The notes: a model not told the origin generated them from the sequence alone. A stretch of 64,000 nucleotides of DNA from Pseudomonas coleopterorum (GCF_900105555.1 NZ_FNTZ01000001.1:2666001-2730000), one strand, 5' to 3'; counted from the stretch's first letter, positions 28,431-37,711 are shown. Made by a program: numbers and translations.

Positions 28431-31400
28431 TGCGAATATCCTTGAACAGAGAGGCCGGCCATCTGGCCCGAGCGCTCGTCGGTGTCTGCGGCAGCGCCAT
28501 CGAACACGCTGCGGTCGGTCATCTCGCCCATGGCCACGACGATTCGCCGCGGACCTTCGAAGGGGTCGCGGGCGTGAGCCACGAGCATGTTGTCGAGCAT
28601 CGCGACGTCGCCGCGCTGCCACTGGAAACGCACCGCGCAGGCTTCGTAGAGCTGGCCCAGTTGCTCCATGATCGCGTCGTCGATGGGCGTGCCGTCGCCG
28701 AAGTACACCTGGCGGGGCATGTGCTCGGCGCCGACGATGCCCAGCAGGTCACGACGCACATCGGCTTGCAGGCAGTAGTCGTGGTGCAACTGGACCTGGT
28801 TGAAGAACGACTTCTCCCCGGTGAACGGATGGCGGATCACTGCCGGACACGGCGTACGGGTCTGCAGGCCGCCGTTGGCCAGCCACTCGAACGCCACGTC
28901 CTGCTCGCGGCAGGCGGCCTCGACCACGGCGCGGTCGTCGGTCTTGTAGAAGTCGCGCCAATCCACATCGAAACCGGGGGTAAAGGTACGCACGTACAGC
29001 AGGCCCTTGCGCTCGAAGGTCTCGGCCAGCTCAGTCGGCAAGGCGCGGTACATGGCGCGGCAGTCGACGATAGGGGTGGCGCCGCCCACGGGCGATGGCA
29101 GCTCGCAGAAGAACCACTGCTTGCGCGGCCAGCGGCGCAGGTGGGCGCTCTCGTTGTGAAAGAGGATCATCTGCCGCTCGGGGTAAGGCGTGGAGCGGTA
29201 GGTGTTGCGCCCGCCCTCCTTCTTCGGCAGGTCGCCATAGGCGCCATACAGACCTGGCTGGATGGCCTCGGCGAACGCCTCGAAGTCCTGGGCGGTGTGC
29301 AACCCGAAGCCTCGAAACAGCAAGCCGGCATGACGGCGCAGGTGGGTTTCGATGAACTCGCGATGCTGACTGGCCCAGGCACAGGGATCGAGATCGGCGC
29401 TGACCGGCTCGATCACCAGCGGGAATTCGCTGTCGGCCGTCAGCGGTGTACAGCGTACCGCCGGCGTGGCTGCTGATGGCGTGGTCTGGCGGGTGAACGA
29501 TTTGAGCTTGTCGCGCTTGGCTTCCAACCGCGAGCGACCGCTGGCCGGCGCGACGGGCGCAGGCTGCAAGGCACCCAAGGACAGCGCAGACAGGGGCTGC
29601 TCAGGTGCGTCGAGCACCTGCTCGAGCAGGTCGAGCCAGGCCGCGACCCAGGCACGCACCCGCGCCTTGTCCAGGATCGCCGTGGCGAACACCCACTCCC
29701 CGCTCAGCCCTTGGGCATTGGGGGTGAGGAACAGGGCCATGTCGAACTTCGAGGTCTGCGCCGGCGCGGCCAGCAGCTGCGCGCTCAACCCCGGCACGGT
29801 GAACTGGCCATTGGGCATGCTGTGCAGCACGAACAGCGCCTGTACCAGCGGGTTGCGCTGACGCTCGCGAGGTACGCCGCTGGCCTCCACGATCTGTTCG
29901 AAGGGCAGATCTGCCCGTTCGAAGACCGCCAGGGAATCCTCCCTGACCTGAGCCAGCCACCGACTGAACGGCTGCTGCGCATCGACCCGAGCGCGCAACG
30001 GGACGATGTTGACGAAAAAGCCAATGAGCTGTTCCAGCTCCGCCCTGGGCCGACCGGCGATGTCGGTGCCGTAGACCAGATCGTTTTGCCCCGTGACGCG
30101 ATGCAGCAACCAGTCGAAGGCAGCACGCAGGACCATGAACAGGCTGGCACCGTGGGCCTGGCCGAGAGCTTCGGCACGGGCCACCTGCTCGGCGCTCAGC
30201 TGGAAGGTCACGCTGGCGCCGTCGCTCTGCGGCGTCGCCGGGCGCGGCCGGTCGGTGGGCAAGGCCAGGTGCTGTGGCGCACGGCTCAAGTACTCCGACC
30301 AGAAATCCCATTCCCGCTGGCGCTCGACGCTGCCTTCCTTGGCGTTCTGCCATGCCGCGTAATCGCTGTAGTGCAGGGTCAGCGGCGGCAATGCCGCTTC
30401 GCCACCAGTCAAGCGCGCCTGATACAAGACGCCCAGCGCCTGGACCAGTACGCCGAACGACCAGCCATCACCGATCAGGTGATGCAGGCTCAGCAGCAGC
30501 CGGTGCTCTCGATCGTTCAGGCGCACAAGGGTGATGCGCAGCAACGGCGCCTGCTGCAGATCGAAGGGTTGCCCGGCGGCTTCGGCTTCGGCCATGGCCA
30601 GGGCGGTGCTCTGTTCCGCATCGCGCAGCCCGCTCAGGTCGAGCAGCGGCAAGGCCAGTTCGAGGTGGTCGGCGCAGTGCACGCGAGCCACCCCGTCGGG
30701 CCCTGGCACGAAGGCGCTGCGCAGGCTCGCCTGATGCTGCAGCAGATCATTCAAGGCGCCGTGCAGGGCATCGGGTCGCAGCTCACCGCACAGCCGCAGC
30801 TGCGCAACCATGTTGTACGCCGCACGGCCTTGCTCGCCGCCCAACTGCTGGGCCAGCCATAAACTGCGCTGCACCGGCGACATGGCGTGGGGACCGCGGA
30901 TGTCCAGGGGTTCCAGTGGCACCCCAGCCGCCAGGCGCGGCGCAGCGTCCACCATGGCTGCGACCTGGGCAAGGGGCCTGGCGGCAAACAGCGCACTGAG
31001 CGGCAGCTCGACGCTGAACTCACTGCGCACCCGCGCGACCACCTGCACCGCTGCCAGGGAATGACCGCCTTTGGCGAGGAAGACATCGTCGCGGCTGATT
31101 TCGCCCGCTTCGAGCACCTCGGACCAGATGGCGGCCAGACGCTGCTCGGTCTGGCCCTGGGGCGCATCTCCCGAGCCGCTTGCGCAGGTGTCCGTCAGCG
31201 GGCGGTGGTAGACGTGATAGGCGCCCAGCTCGCCGGTTTCCAGGCGCTGACGGCAGGCCGAGCGTTGCAGCTTGCCGCTGGTGGTCTTGGGCAAGGCCGC
31301 CGGCTCCAGCAAGGCGATGACGCTGGCCGGTTCCTGCTGGGTGTCGCTGACCACGCGGTCGATGGCCTCGATCAACGTCTGCGGATCGAATTTCTTCTGC

Positions 31401-32917
31401 GTGCTGCGACCGATCTCGGCCGCGATACCGATGCACTCACGGCCGTCGACCTGCACCGGGAAGGCCGCGACGCGACCCTTGCGCACCGCGTCGACGCCCT
31501 GCTCCACGGCTTTCTCGATGTCCTGCGGGTAGCGGTTCTGGCCGCGAATGATGATCACGTCCTTGGCCCGCGAAGTGATGAACAGGCCACCGTTGTAGAG
31601 AAACGCCAGGTCGCCGGTGCGCAGCCAGCGTCCATCCGGCCGATCGAGGAAGGTCTTCGCCGTGGCCTCGGGGTTGCGCCAGTAACCGCGAGCGACGCTG
31701 GGGCCGCGCACCCAGATTTCACCGACGGTATGGTCTGCGACGGGCTCCAGCGTGTGCGGGTCCATCAGGCGCACCTGGTCGTCGAACAGCAAGCCTCCAC
31801 TGCTGACCACTTCGGTGCCATCGGCGTCGGGCACCACTCGGCCATGGGCAAGCGCTTCGTGGTCTACGTGCAGCGTGTAGTAAGGGCCACCGCGAATGTT
31901 GCTGCTGACCATGAGGGTCGCTTCAGCCAGCCCATAGCAGGGATGCAACGTGGTGGCCGCCAGACCCGCCGCAGAGAAGCGCTCGACGAAATCGGCCAGC
32001 GTATCGGCACGCACCGGCTCCGAGCCGCAGAACGCCACGCGCCACCGGCTCAGGTCCAGCTCGGCGAGCAGGCTGTCGCGTACGCTTTCGGTACACAGGC
32101 GGAAGGCGAAATCCGGGCCGCCGCTCAAGGTGCCGCCGTAACGATGGATCGCTTCCAGCCAGCGTGCCGGGCGCGCCAGAAAGTGTTGGGTGGTCAGCAA
32201 CACCAGCGGCACGCCGGCGTAGATCGGCTGCAGCATGCCGCCGATCAGGCCCATGTCGTGGTACAGCGGCAGCCAGCTGACGAACACATCGCCCGGGCGG
32301 CTGCCGAACCCCATCTGCAGCAGACGCTGATTGTCCAGCAGGTTGGCGTGGGTGACTTCGACGCCCTTGGGTTCGGAGGTGGAGCCGGAAGTGTACTGGA
32401 GCATGGCGATGACCTCGCCCGATACCTCGCGCGGCTGCCAGCTTCGCGTCGGTTGCGCCTCAAGGTCCTGGACGCTGGCGACCATCGGCGCGCCTGCCAG
32501 GGTCAGGCCATCGCGCAACGCCAGCGAGGCATCCAGTGCTGCCTGTTCGCACAGGATCAGCGAAGGCTCGGCATCCATGGCCATGCCTTGCAGGCGCTCG
32601 GTGTGGAACTGCCGATTGCGTTCCGGTGGATAGGCGGGCACGGCGATCAGCTCGGCATACAGGCAGGCGAAAAACGCCACGATGTAGTCCGGGCCGTTGG
32701 TCATCAGCAGCAGCACCCGGTCACCCTTCACCGTGTGCTGGCCCAGGCAGGCGGCCAGGTGGCGGACCCGGGCATCGAGTTGGGCGTAGGTATAGAGCTC
32801 GGTGGTTTCGCTGCCGTCGCCGAGAAAGCGCAGCGCCAATTGCTCGCCCTGGTGTTCGGCGCGCTGGGCCAGCATCTCGATGAGGGATCGGGGTTGAGGC
32901 TGGTGTGGGATGGCCAT
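28427..32917 (-). CDS. lipo-initiation NRPS, FAAL-ACP-C with fused TauD beta-hydroxylase
   Basis: About 1496 residues. A fatty acyl-AMP ligase (about 1-590, LQYTSGSTSEPKGVE near 175) activates a fatty acid. It is passed to an acyl carrier domain (GGHSLAA about 617). A condensation domain (HHLIGDG about 814) joins it to the first amino acid. The last 340 or so residues are a TauD/SyrP-type Fe(II)/2-oxoglutarate oxygenase with a metal-binding HNES near 1252 and the distal His in DNMLVAHARDPF near 1445. This oxygenase should hydroxylate the Asp bound on the next protein, which carries the presumed interface domain. The start at 32917 has GGAGG seven bases upstream; the longer frame to 33040 has no ribosome site and an arginine/tryptophan-rich, non-homologous leader. 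Fatty acid length cannot be read from the sequence. Confidence 0.94.
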   Translation of the reverse strand: MAIPHQPQPRSLIEMLAQRAEHQGEQLALRFLGDGSETTELYTYAQLDARVRHLAACLGQHTVKGDRVLLLMTNGPDYIVAFFACLYAELIAVPAYPPERNRQFHTERLQGMAMDAEPSLILCEQAALDASLALRDGLTLAGAPMVASVQDLEAQPTRSWQPREVSGEVIAMLQYTSGSTSEPKGVEVTHANLLDNQRLLQMGFGSRPGDVFVSWLPLYHDMGLIGGMLQPIYAGVPLVLLTTQHFLARPARWLEAIHRYGGTLSGGPDFAFRLCTESVRDSLLAELDLSRWRVAFCGSEPVRADTLADFVERFSAAGLAATTLHPCYGLAEATLMVSSNIRGGPYYTLHVDHEALAHGRVVPDADGTEVVSSGGLLFDDQVRLMDPHTLEPVADHTVGEIWVRGPSVARGYWRNPEATAKTFLDRPDGRWLRTGDLAFLYNGGLFITSRAKDVIIIRGQNRYPQDIEKAVEQGVDAVRKGRVAAFPVQVDGRECIGIAAEIGRSTQKKFDPQTLIEAIDRVVSDTQQEPASVIALLEPAALPKTTSGKLQRSACRQRLETGELGAYHVYHRPLTDTCASGSGDAPQGQTEQRLAAIWSEVLEAGEISRDDVFLAKGGHSLAAVQVVARVRSEFSVELPLSALFAARPLAQVAAMVDAAPRLAAGVPLEPLDIRGPHAMSPVQRSLWLAQQLGGEQGRAAYNMVAQLRLCGELRPDALHGALNDLLQHQASLRSAFVPGPDGVARVHCADHLELALPLLDLSGLRDAEQSTALAMAEAEAAGQPFDLQQAPLLRITLVRLNDREHRLLLSLHHLIGDGWSFGVLVQALGVLYQARLTGGEAALPPLTLHYSDYAAWQNAKEGSVERQREWDFWSEYLSRAPQHLALPTDRPRPATPQSDGASVTFQLSAEQVARAEALGQAHGASLFMVLRAAFDWLLHRVTGQNDLVYGTDIAGRPRAELEQLIGFFVNIVPLRARVDAQQPFSRWLAQVREDSLAVFERADLPFEQIVEASGVPRERQRNPLVQALFVLHSMPNGQFTVPGLSAQLLAAPAQTSKFDMALFLTPNAQGLSGEWVFATAILDKARVRAWVAAWLDLLEQVLDAPEQPLSALSLGALQPAPVAPASGRSRLEAKRDKLKSFTRQTTPSAATPAVRCTPLTADSEFPLVIEPVSADLDPCAWASQHREFIETHLRRHAGLLFRGFGLHTAQDFEAFAEAIQPGLYGAYGDLPKKEGGRNTYRSTPYPERQMILFHNESAHLRRWPRKQWFFCELPSPVGGATPIVDCRAMYRALPTELAETFERKGLLYVRTFTPGFDVDWRDFYKTDDRAVVEAACREQDVAFEWLANGGLQTRTPCPAVIRHPFTGEKSFFNQVQLHHDYCLQADVRRDLLGIVGAEHMPRQVYFGDGTPIDDAIMEQLGQLYEACAVRFQWQRGDVAMLDNMLVAHARDPFEGPRRIVVAMGEMTDRSVFDGAAADTDERSGQMAGLSVQGYSQ

Positions 32918-32963
32918 GGGGCGTCCTCCTGCAATCGCAAAAAATCGGGAAATCCGGGGTGGC

Positions 32964-33944
32964 TCAACGCACGTCGGCACCGTGGGGCTCGGCCATGGCC
33001 ACCACCACTTTGCGCGGGCCCTGAAACGGCGCTCGGCCATGGGCGGTGAGCATGTTGTCGAGCATCAGCACGTCGTCGTCCTGCCAGGCAAACTCGACCT
33101 GCTCCTGCTGCATCACACCGCGGATGTCTTCGAGCAGGGTTTCCTCCAGCGCACTGCCGTCGCCGTAGTAGACGTTGCGCGGCAAGTCCTCTTCCTCGAC
33201 CAGGTCGAGCAGGGTTTCACGCACTTCCTCGGGCAGGTTGGACACATGGAACAGGTGCGCCTGGTTGAACCACACCGCGTCACCGGTACGCGGATGAGTC
33301 GCCACGGCCTGACAGATCTGCCGCGTACGCAGGCCGCCATCGTCCCTCCATTCCAGGCCGATGCCGTGGGCCTCGCAGTAGGCATGCACGACGCTGCGGT
33401 CCTGGGTGTTGAACACCTGTTCCCAGGACACGTCCAGGCCGTTGCCGTAGTTGCGGGTGTACATGAGCCCCTTGCTGGCGAAGCGCTGACGAATCCGTTC
33501 GCCCACTCGCCGATAGATGGCCCGGCTGTCACCGATCGGCGTTGCACCGCCCACCGGCGAGGCCTGCTGGCAGAAGAACCAGATCTTCATCGGCCAGTCC
33601 CGGGTGTAGGCCTGCTCGTTATGCAGGGGAATGTGCTGATGCGGCGGGTATTCGGTGGAGGTGTAGATCCCGCTGGTCACGTTGCTGCGGGGCGTGGAGC
33701 CGAATTCATAGGTGAGCAGATCGGACCCGAAACCCACGGCGAAGCGGCGAAAGCGTTCGGCGTTCTGCACGTCGAAACCACGCAGCAGCACACCGCCGGC
33801 CTTGAGCAGTTGTTCATCGATCAGCGCCTGCAGATCAGGCAGGCACGCGGCCAGATCGAGGCCCGGCTCGCGCGCCTCGATCAGCAGGGGCAACGGGGTG
33901 TCGGCGTGTCGCAGAGGCCGGACATCGAAGCGTGAATCAAACAT
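32964..33944 (-). CDS. stand-alone TauD/SyrP-type aspartate beta-hydroxylase
   Basis: About 326 residues, an Fe(II)/2-oxoglutarate-dependent oxygenase. The metal site is visible as HNEQAY near residue 108 and the distal His in DNMLTAHGRAPF near 298, followed by GPRKVVVAM, which supplies the arginine that binds 2-oxoglutarate. It is clearly related to the oxygenase fused to the initiation NRPS. With two Asp-activating modules and two hydroxylases, this enzyme is the natural candidate for the C-terminal Asp, whose module has no interface domain. I prefer the ATG at 33944 (GGAG six bases upstream). An ATG at 33980 overlapping the thioesterase stop is possible and adds 12 residues. Confidence 0.9.
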   Translation of the reverse strand: MFDSRFDVRPLRHADTPLPLLIEAREPGLDLAACLPDLQALIDEQLLKAGGVLLRGFDVQNAERFRRFAVGFGSDLLTYEFGSTPRSNVTSGIYTSTEYPPHQHIPLHNEQAYTRDWPMKIWFFCQQASPVGGATPIGDSRAIYRRVGERIRQRFASKGLMYTRNYGNGLDVSWEQVFNTQDRSVVHAYCEAHGIGLEWRDDGGLRTRQICQAVATHPRTGDAVWFNQAHLFHVSNLPEEVRETLLDLVEEEDLPRNVYYGDGSALEETLLEDIRGVMQQEQVEFAWQDDDVLMLDNMLTAHGRAPFQGPRKVVVAMAEPHGADVR

Positions 33945-33972
33945 GGAAGACTCCGCATACAGAGGAGCGCGC

Positions 33973-34734
33973 TCAGGCATGACTCAGCCCGGCGCGCGCG
34001 AGGAAGGAAGAAGCAAGCGAGGGGCGATAGGCCTTGGCCAGGGTCACCAATCGGCGCAGAAAGTCGGCACGCTGGCGGTGCAGGAAGAAATGCCCGCCAG
34101 CGCACATTTCCATCCGGAATGGCCCTGTGCACTCCATTTCCCAGGCCGCCAGAGCGTCGACCGCGATGCTGTCGTCGCGCCCACCGAACACATGCAGCGC
34201 ACACGGCAGCGGCTCGCGGCAAGACGGCCGATGGCGCTCGCCCAGCAGGAAATCGGCGCGCAACACCGGCAACACCATGGCCAGCAACTCCGGGTCGTCG
34301 AGCACGGCCTGGGGCGTGCCGTCCAGCCGCTGCAGCTCGGCGACCAGCTCGGCATCGCTCATGGGCTGCGCCTGCGGGTTGCCAGCACGCTGGCTGGGCG
34401 CGGTGCTGGCAACGGTGATGAGGGCGCTGGGCACTTCGAGGCCGCGGGCGACCAGGGCGTGGGCCACTTCCAGGGCAACCACCCCGCCGACGCTGTGGCC
34501 GAGCATCAGGTAAGGCCCATCGATCAAGGACGCCAGCTCGTCCGCCAGGGTGGCGGTCAGGCTCGGCATGTCCACCTGCAACGGCTCGTCACTGCGATGG
34601 CCATGACCGGGCAGCTCGACCGGTTGCACGTCGATCCAGGCCGGCAAGACGGCACGCCATGCGGCGAACGGCATGGCGCTCGCCCCGGAACACGCGAAGC
34701 AGAACAGGCGGATGCAATCGGGTGGGACGGACAC
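33973..34734 (-). CDS. type II thioesterase of the NRPS operon
   Basis: 253 residues, alpha/beta-hydrolase of the GrsT/PvdG kind that removes wrong or stalled acyl groups from carrier domains. Catalytic features seen: GHSVGG near residue 97, an aspartate in FGGRDDS near 198, and the histidine in AGGHFFLH near 226. The start codon is GTG at 34734 with AAGGAG eight bases upstream. It is the first gene of the siderophore operon, directly downstream of a PvdS-type box and a Fur-like palindrome, and overlaps or abuts the TauD gene. Confidence 0.92.
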   Translation of the reverse strand: MSVPPDCIRLFCFACSGASAMPFAAWRAVLPAWIDVQPVELPGHGHRSDEPLQVDMPSLTATLADELASLIDGPYLMLGHSVGGVVALEVAHALVARGLEVPSALITVASTAPSQRAGNPQAQPMSDAELVAELQRLDGTPQAVLDDPELLAMVLPVLRADFLLGERHRPSCREPLPCALHVFGGRDDSIAVDALAAWEMECTGPFRMEMCAGGHFFLHRQRADFLRRLVTLAKAYRPSLASSFLARAGLSHA

Positions 34735-34799
34735 TGCGCGATCTCCTTAAAAGCAGTCGGCAAGCCGGAGTGGCCTTGCCTGAAACACTGCTGATAAGG

Positions 34800-34823
34800 A
34801 CGAAACAAAACGGTGCAGAATTA
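34800..34823 (-). promoter_or_regulatory. PvdS-type (iron-starvation) promoter box of the biosynthetic operon
   Basis: On the minus strand TAATT, 16 bases, CGT. It differs by one base from the PvdS consensus TAAAT-N16-CGT. The CGT lies 66 bases before the GTG of the thioesterase, a distance close to that in the two other minus-strand boxes. Confidence 0.65.
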
Positions 34824-34829
34824 AGCGTT

Positions 34830-34848
34830 ACTGATAAAAATTATCATT
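34830..34848 (-). promoter_or_regulatory. Fur-box-like palindrome
   Basis: TGATAAAAATTATCA (34832-34846) is a perfect palindrome matching the GATAAT/ATTATC halves of the Fur box. It lies just upstream of the PvdS-type box of the operon, so Fur may act directly here as well as through the sigma factor. Confidence 0.6.
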
Positions 34849-34926
34849 TGGGGATGGCCAGAACAGGAATCGCGGCCTGTCCTGAGCAGCCTGGGCAAAC
34901 TCCGCCCAAGCTGCTGGCGAGACGTG

Positions 34927-36573
34927 TCAGACCACCGGCTGCAAGGCCGCCGCCTGGGTCGACGCCTCGCGATGGACGATCTGACCGCGCTCGAGCTTGA
35001 CCAACTGATCGGCGAGATGGAAGTAACGGTCGTCGTGGGAAATGACCAACAGCGTCTTGCCCTGGGCACGCAGCTCGGGCAGCAGCTCGCAGTAGAACAC
35101 CTCGCGGAACGCCGGGTCCTGGTCCGCCGCCCACTCATCGAACACGATGACGGGCCGACCTTCCAGACAGGCAACGATCAGCGCCAGACGCTTGCGTTGC
35201 CCCTGGGACAGCTCACGGGTGGAGAACGAACCGTTGCTGACACTGACCTTGTGATCCAGATGCAACTTCGCCAGCCACTCGCCGGCCTGGGTATCCACGC
35301 TGGCATCTGGCGCCTCGAGCAAGGTATCGAACAGGTGAAAGTCGGAGAAGACCGCCGAGAACAGCTGGCGATAGTCATCCCACTCATCCTCCCCTACCGC
35401 TCGACCATCGACGCGTACCACGCCGCTTTCCGGGCGATAGAGACCGGCAATCAGCTTGGCCAGGGTGGTCTTGCCGCTGCCGTTGCCACCCACCAGGAAG
35501 GTGATTTCGCCGGGCTTGAGGGTGAGTTGCACAGGGCCGAGGGTAAACACTTCGTCCTCGCGCTCGCTGAAGTAACCATGGGTCAGGCCGTCGAGCGCCA
35601 GGGTCACGCCTTCGGGCGCCGGCGACGGCACGGGAGTCTGCCGTTGGGTTTCAGCCTTCAGCTGGGCCAAGGTCGCTTCGATCCGCGCACTGGCGACCCG
35701 CGCCTGACTCATCTGCGGCAGGTTCAGCAGCACGCCTTCCAACGGGCCCATCATGTACAGAAACACCATCACGTAGCCGGTGATCACCGCCGCGTCGGAA
35801 GGAATCCACAAGCGCAGAAACAGCACCACACCGATCAGCACCAGAAACAGCAAACGTCCCCAGCCGCCAGTGATGGCAAACAGCATCAACCCCTTGGCAC
35901 GGTTGTGGCGCACCTGCTCGACGGCGCTGACCAACACCTCGTCGAGAAAGCGCTGCGCCTTGGAGCGGTTGAGCTTGAGCTCCTTGGCACCGGAGACCAT
36001 GGCGTCGAAATGACCGAAGAGTTCGTCCTGGCTGGAGCCGGCCTTGCGAAAATACTGAAGCATGTGCGAATGGCACAGGTGATAGCCCAGCGAACCGAGA
36101 CCGATGGCCAGCACCGAGACCAGAAAGATCGCCCACGACAGATAGGCCAGGTACCCCAGGCAACCCAGCACCACCACGGCGCTGGTCACCAGCATCGGAA
36201 ACCCGGTGAAGAAGTTCGACAAGGTGGTGGTGTCGTCGGCCAAGGCCGCCTGGATGCGCCCGCGCCCCGCCGTTTCCAACCCCCGCAGCGGTGCCGCGAC
36301 CACATGCCGGGAGATGTGCAGGCGCAAGGTGGCCAGGCCCTGCTGGCTGAGGTGGGCGAACAGCGCCCGGGACAGCACCTGGCTGCCCATCACCAGCGCG
36401 ATCACCAGCACGAAAGGCAGCGCGTAACCGGTGAGGTCTTGCAGCGATGCGTTCAGGGCCTGGTTGATCAGCGCCACCAGCAGCACGTTGGCCAGGCCGC
36501 AGACCAGGCTCGCGCCGATGGCCACGGCCAACCGCGTGCGCGAAGCGCGAACCAGCATACCGAACAATGACAT
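34927..36573 (-). CDS. siderophore (cyclic-peptide family) ABC exporter, fused permease and ATPase
   Basis: 548 residues, the length and plan of SyrD/PvdE exporters: six membrane segments over about 320 residues, then an ATPase with Walker A GGNGSGKTT near 361, the signature LSQGQRKRL near 455, and Walker B VIVFDEWAADQDP near 474. It should move the finished or precursor siderophore across the inner membrane to the periplasm. The ATG at 36573 has AGGAG six bases upstream; the longer frame to 36609 lacks a ribosome site. It stands before the biosynthetic operon on the same strand with its own PvdS-type box, and is divergent from the uptake genes. Confidence 0.93.
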   Translation of the reverse strand: MSLFGMLVRASRTRLAVAIGASLVCGLANVLLVALINQALNASLQDLTGYALPFVLVIALVMGSQVLSRALFAHLSQQGLATLRLHISRHVVAAPLRGLETAGRGRIQAALADDTTTLSNFFTGFPMLVTSAVVVLGCLGYLAYLSWAIFLVSVLAIGLGSLGYHLCHSHMLQYFRKAGSSQDELFGHFDAMVSGAKELKLNRSKAQRFLDEVLVSAVEQVRHNRAKGLMLFAITGGWGRLLFLVLIGVVLFLRLWIPSDAAVITGYVMVFLYMMGPLEGVLLNLPQMSQARVASARIEATLAQLKAETQRQTPVPSPAPEGVTLALDGLTHGYFSEREDEVFTLGPVQLTLKPGEITFLVGGNGSGKTTLAKLIAGLYRPESGVVRVDGRAVGEDEWDDYRQLFSAVFSDFHLFDTLLEAPDASVDTQAGEWLAKLHLDHKVSVSNGSFSTRELSQGQRKRLALIVACLEGRPVIVFDEWAADQDPAFREVFYCELLPELRAQGKTLLVISHDDRYFHLADQLVKLERGQIVHREASTQAAALQPVV

Positions 36574-36645
36574 GGGGTCTCCTTGAGAGTCGGCGGGCGC
36601 AGGCGTCACGCCTGTCGCCGTCGATAGTTGGGGTTACACAGGTAA

Positions 36646-36669
36646 ACGAAGTCGGCGGTTGATTCTTTA
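36646..36669 (-). promoter_or_regulatory. PvdS-type promoter box of the exporter gene
   Basis: On the minus strand TAAAG, 16 bases, CGT, one mismatch to TAAAT-N16-CGT. The CGT is 73 bases before the exporter ATG. Single boxes of this length occur by chance, so the support comes from finding it at the same distance as at the other promoters. Confidence 0.5.
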
Positions 36670-36775
36670 CCGCGATAAAGTCCATATGCCTACAGGGTAT
36701 TGGGAAGCAAACGCAGTTGCTATAGACTCCCATTCTCGCCAGGAGGCGATCGTTCTGCTTCGGAGTCAGCCTGCA

Positions 36776-37711
36776 ATGTCCCTTACCCGCCGTCGAGCCC
36801 TGACCGGCCTGGCGCTGCTGCCAGCCGCACTGTGCGGTTCGTCTCTGGTCGGCGCTGCCGACGCTGTCGTGCCAACCGCCGTAACCCGAGCAGCACCGAA
36901 AGTCGATATCGTCAGCTTCGAGCCCGCCCTCACCGAAAGCCTGCTGGGCCTGGGCGTCGTGCCCCGTGCCGTGGTCAACGCCGGTTTCTATCGCGAATTC
37001 GTCGCTCAGCCTTCCTTGCCCGACGATGTCATCGACCTGGGCCCGAGTATCGAGCCCAACCTGGAATACCTGCAACGCCTGGCACCCGGCCTGATCATCG
37101 GCACGTCCTGGCAGCTCGAGGGTACCCTGCTGCAGCGCATCGCACCGCTGCGCACCTTCGACATCTATGCGGCGAATGCCCAACCCTATCGCAATGCCGG
37201 GCAAGTGTTGCTCGACCTCGGCGCTCTGGTCGACCGTCGCGCCCAGGCGCAAGCCTTGCTGGAACAGACAGACCAGTTGCTCGAAAGCCTGCGTGCCAGG
37301 CTCACCCCGGTCAAGGACCGCCCGGTGTACATCGCACGGCTGAATCCGGATGGCCGTCACCTGCTGCTGTTCGGCGCCAAGGGCATGTACCAGGCCGTGC
37401 TCGACCGCCTGGGCCTGCGCAACGCCTACCAAGGGCGTACCAACGCCTGGGGCGGCAGCCCGGCGGTGGGCATCGAGACGCTGCTGGAACACCCGGATGC
37501 CGCATTCCTGTACTACACCAACCCCCGCGAAGCGGTCGCGGCGCAGCGCCGCCTGGACAACAGCCCCATCTGGCGCGCCCTGCCGATGATCCGCGAGGGC
37601 CGTATTCGGGCGCTGCCACGCTTCTACCCCAGCGGCGGCCTGCTGACCGCGCAACGCCTGGCCCTGTCGATCACCGAGCAGTTGCTCGCCATGGAAGCTG
37701 ACCATGCCTGA
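36776..37711 (+). CDS. periplasmic ferric-siderophore binding protein, FhuD-like
   Basis: About 311 residues. The N-terminus MSLTRRRALTGLALLPAAL looks like a signal peptide with an RR pair, Tat-like or Sec. The body matches the periplasmic binding family of iron-siderophore ABC importers (VDIVSFEPALTESLLGLGV at the start of the mature part; FGAKGMYQAVLDRLGL later). It should hand the ferric siderophore to the fused permease, whose ATG overlaps its stop by eight bases. The ATG at 36776 has GGAG upstream; an upstream in-frame ATG at 36659 would put 39 non-signal residues in front. Confidence 0.9.
   Translation: MSLTRRRALTGLALLPAALCGSSLVGAADAVVPTAVTRAAPKVDIVSFEPALTESLLGLGVVPRAVVNAGFYREFVAQPSLPDDVIDLGPSIEPNLEYLQRLAPGLIIGTSWQLEGTLLQRIAPLRTFDIYAANAQPYRNAGQVLLDLGALVDRRAQAQALLEQTDQLLESLRARLTPVKDRPVYIARLNPDGRHLLLFGAKGMYQAVLDRLGLRNAYQGRTNAWGGSPAVGIETLLEHPDAAFLYYTNPREAVAAQRRLDNSPIWRALPMIREGRIRALPRFYPSGGLLTAQRLALSITEQLLAMEADHA

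Noticed and set aside
34800..34860. Possible second PvdS box in the thioesterase promoter region
   Set aside because: Other TAA/CGT combinations there have the wrong spacing; only one fits N16.
36700..36750. Candidate sigma70 promoter TATTGG..TATAGA before the binding-protein gene
   Set aside because: The spacing is 15 bases with a poor -35; not strong enough to list. No PvdS-type box was found for this gene.
35651..37705. 684-codon minus-strand frame across the exporter/importer junction
   Set aside because: It crosses the divergent promoter region and lies out of frame over the clear exporter and binding-protein genes.
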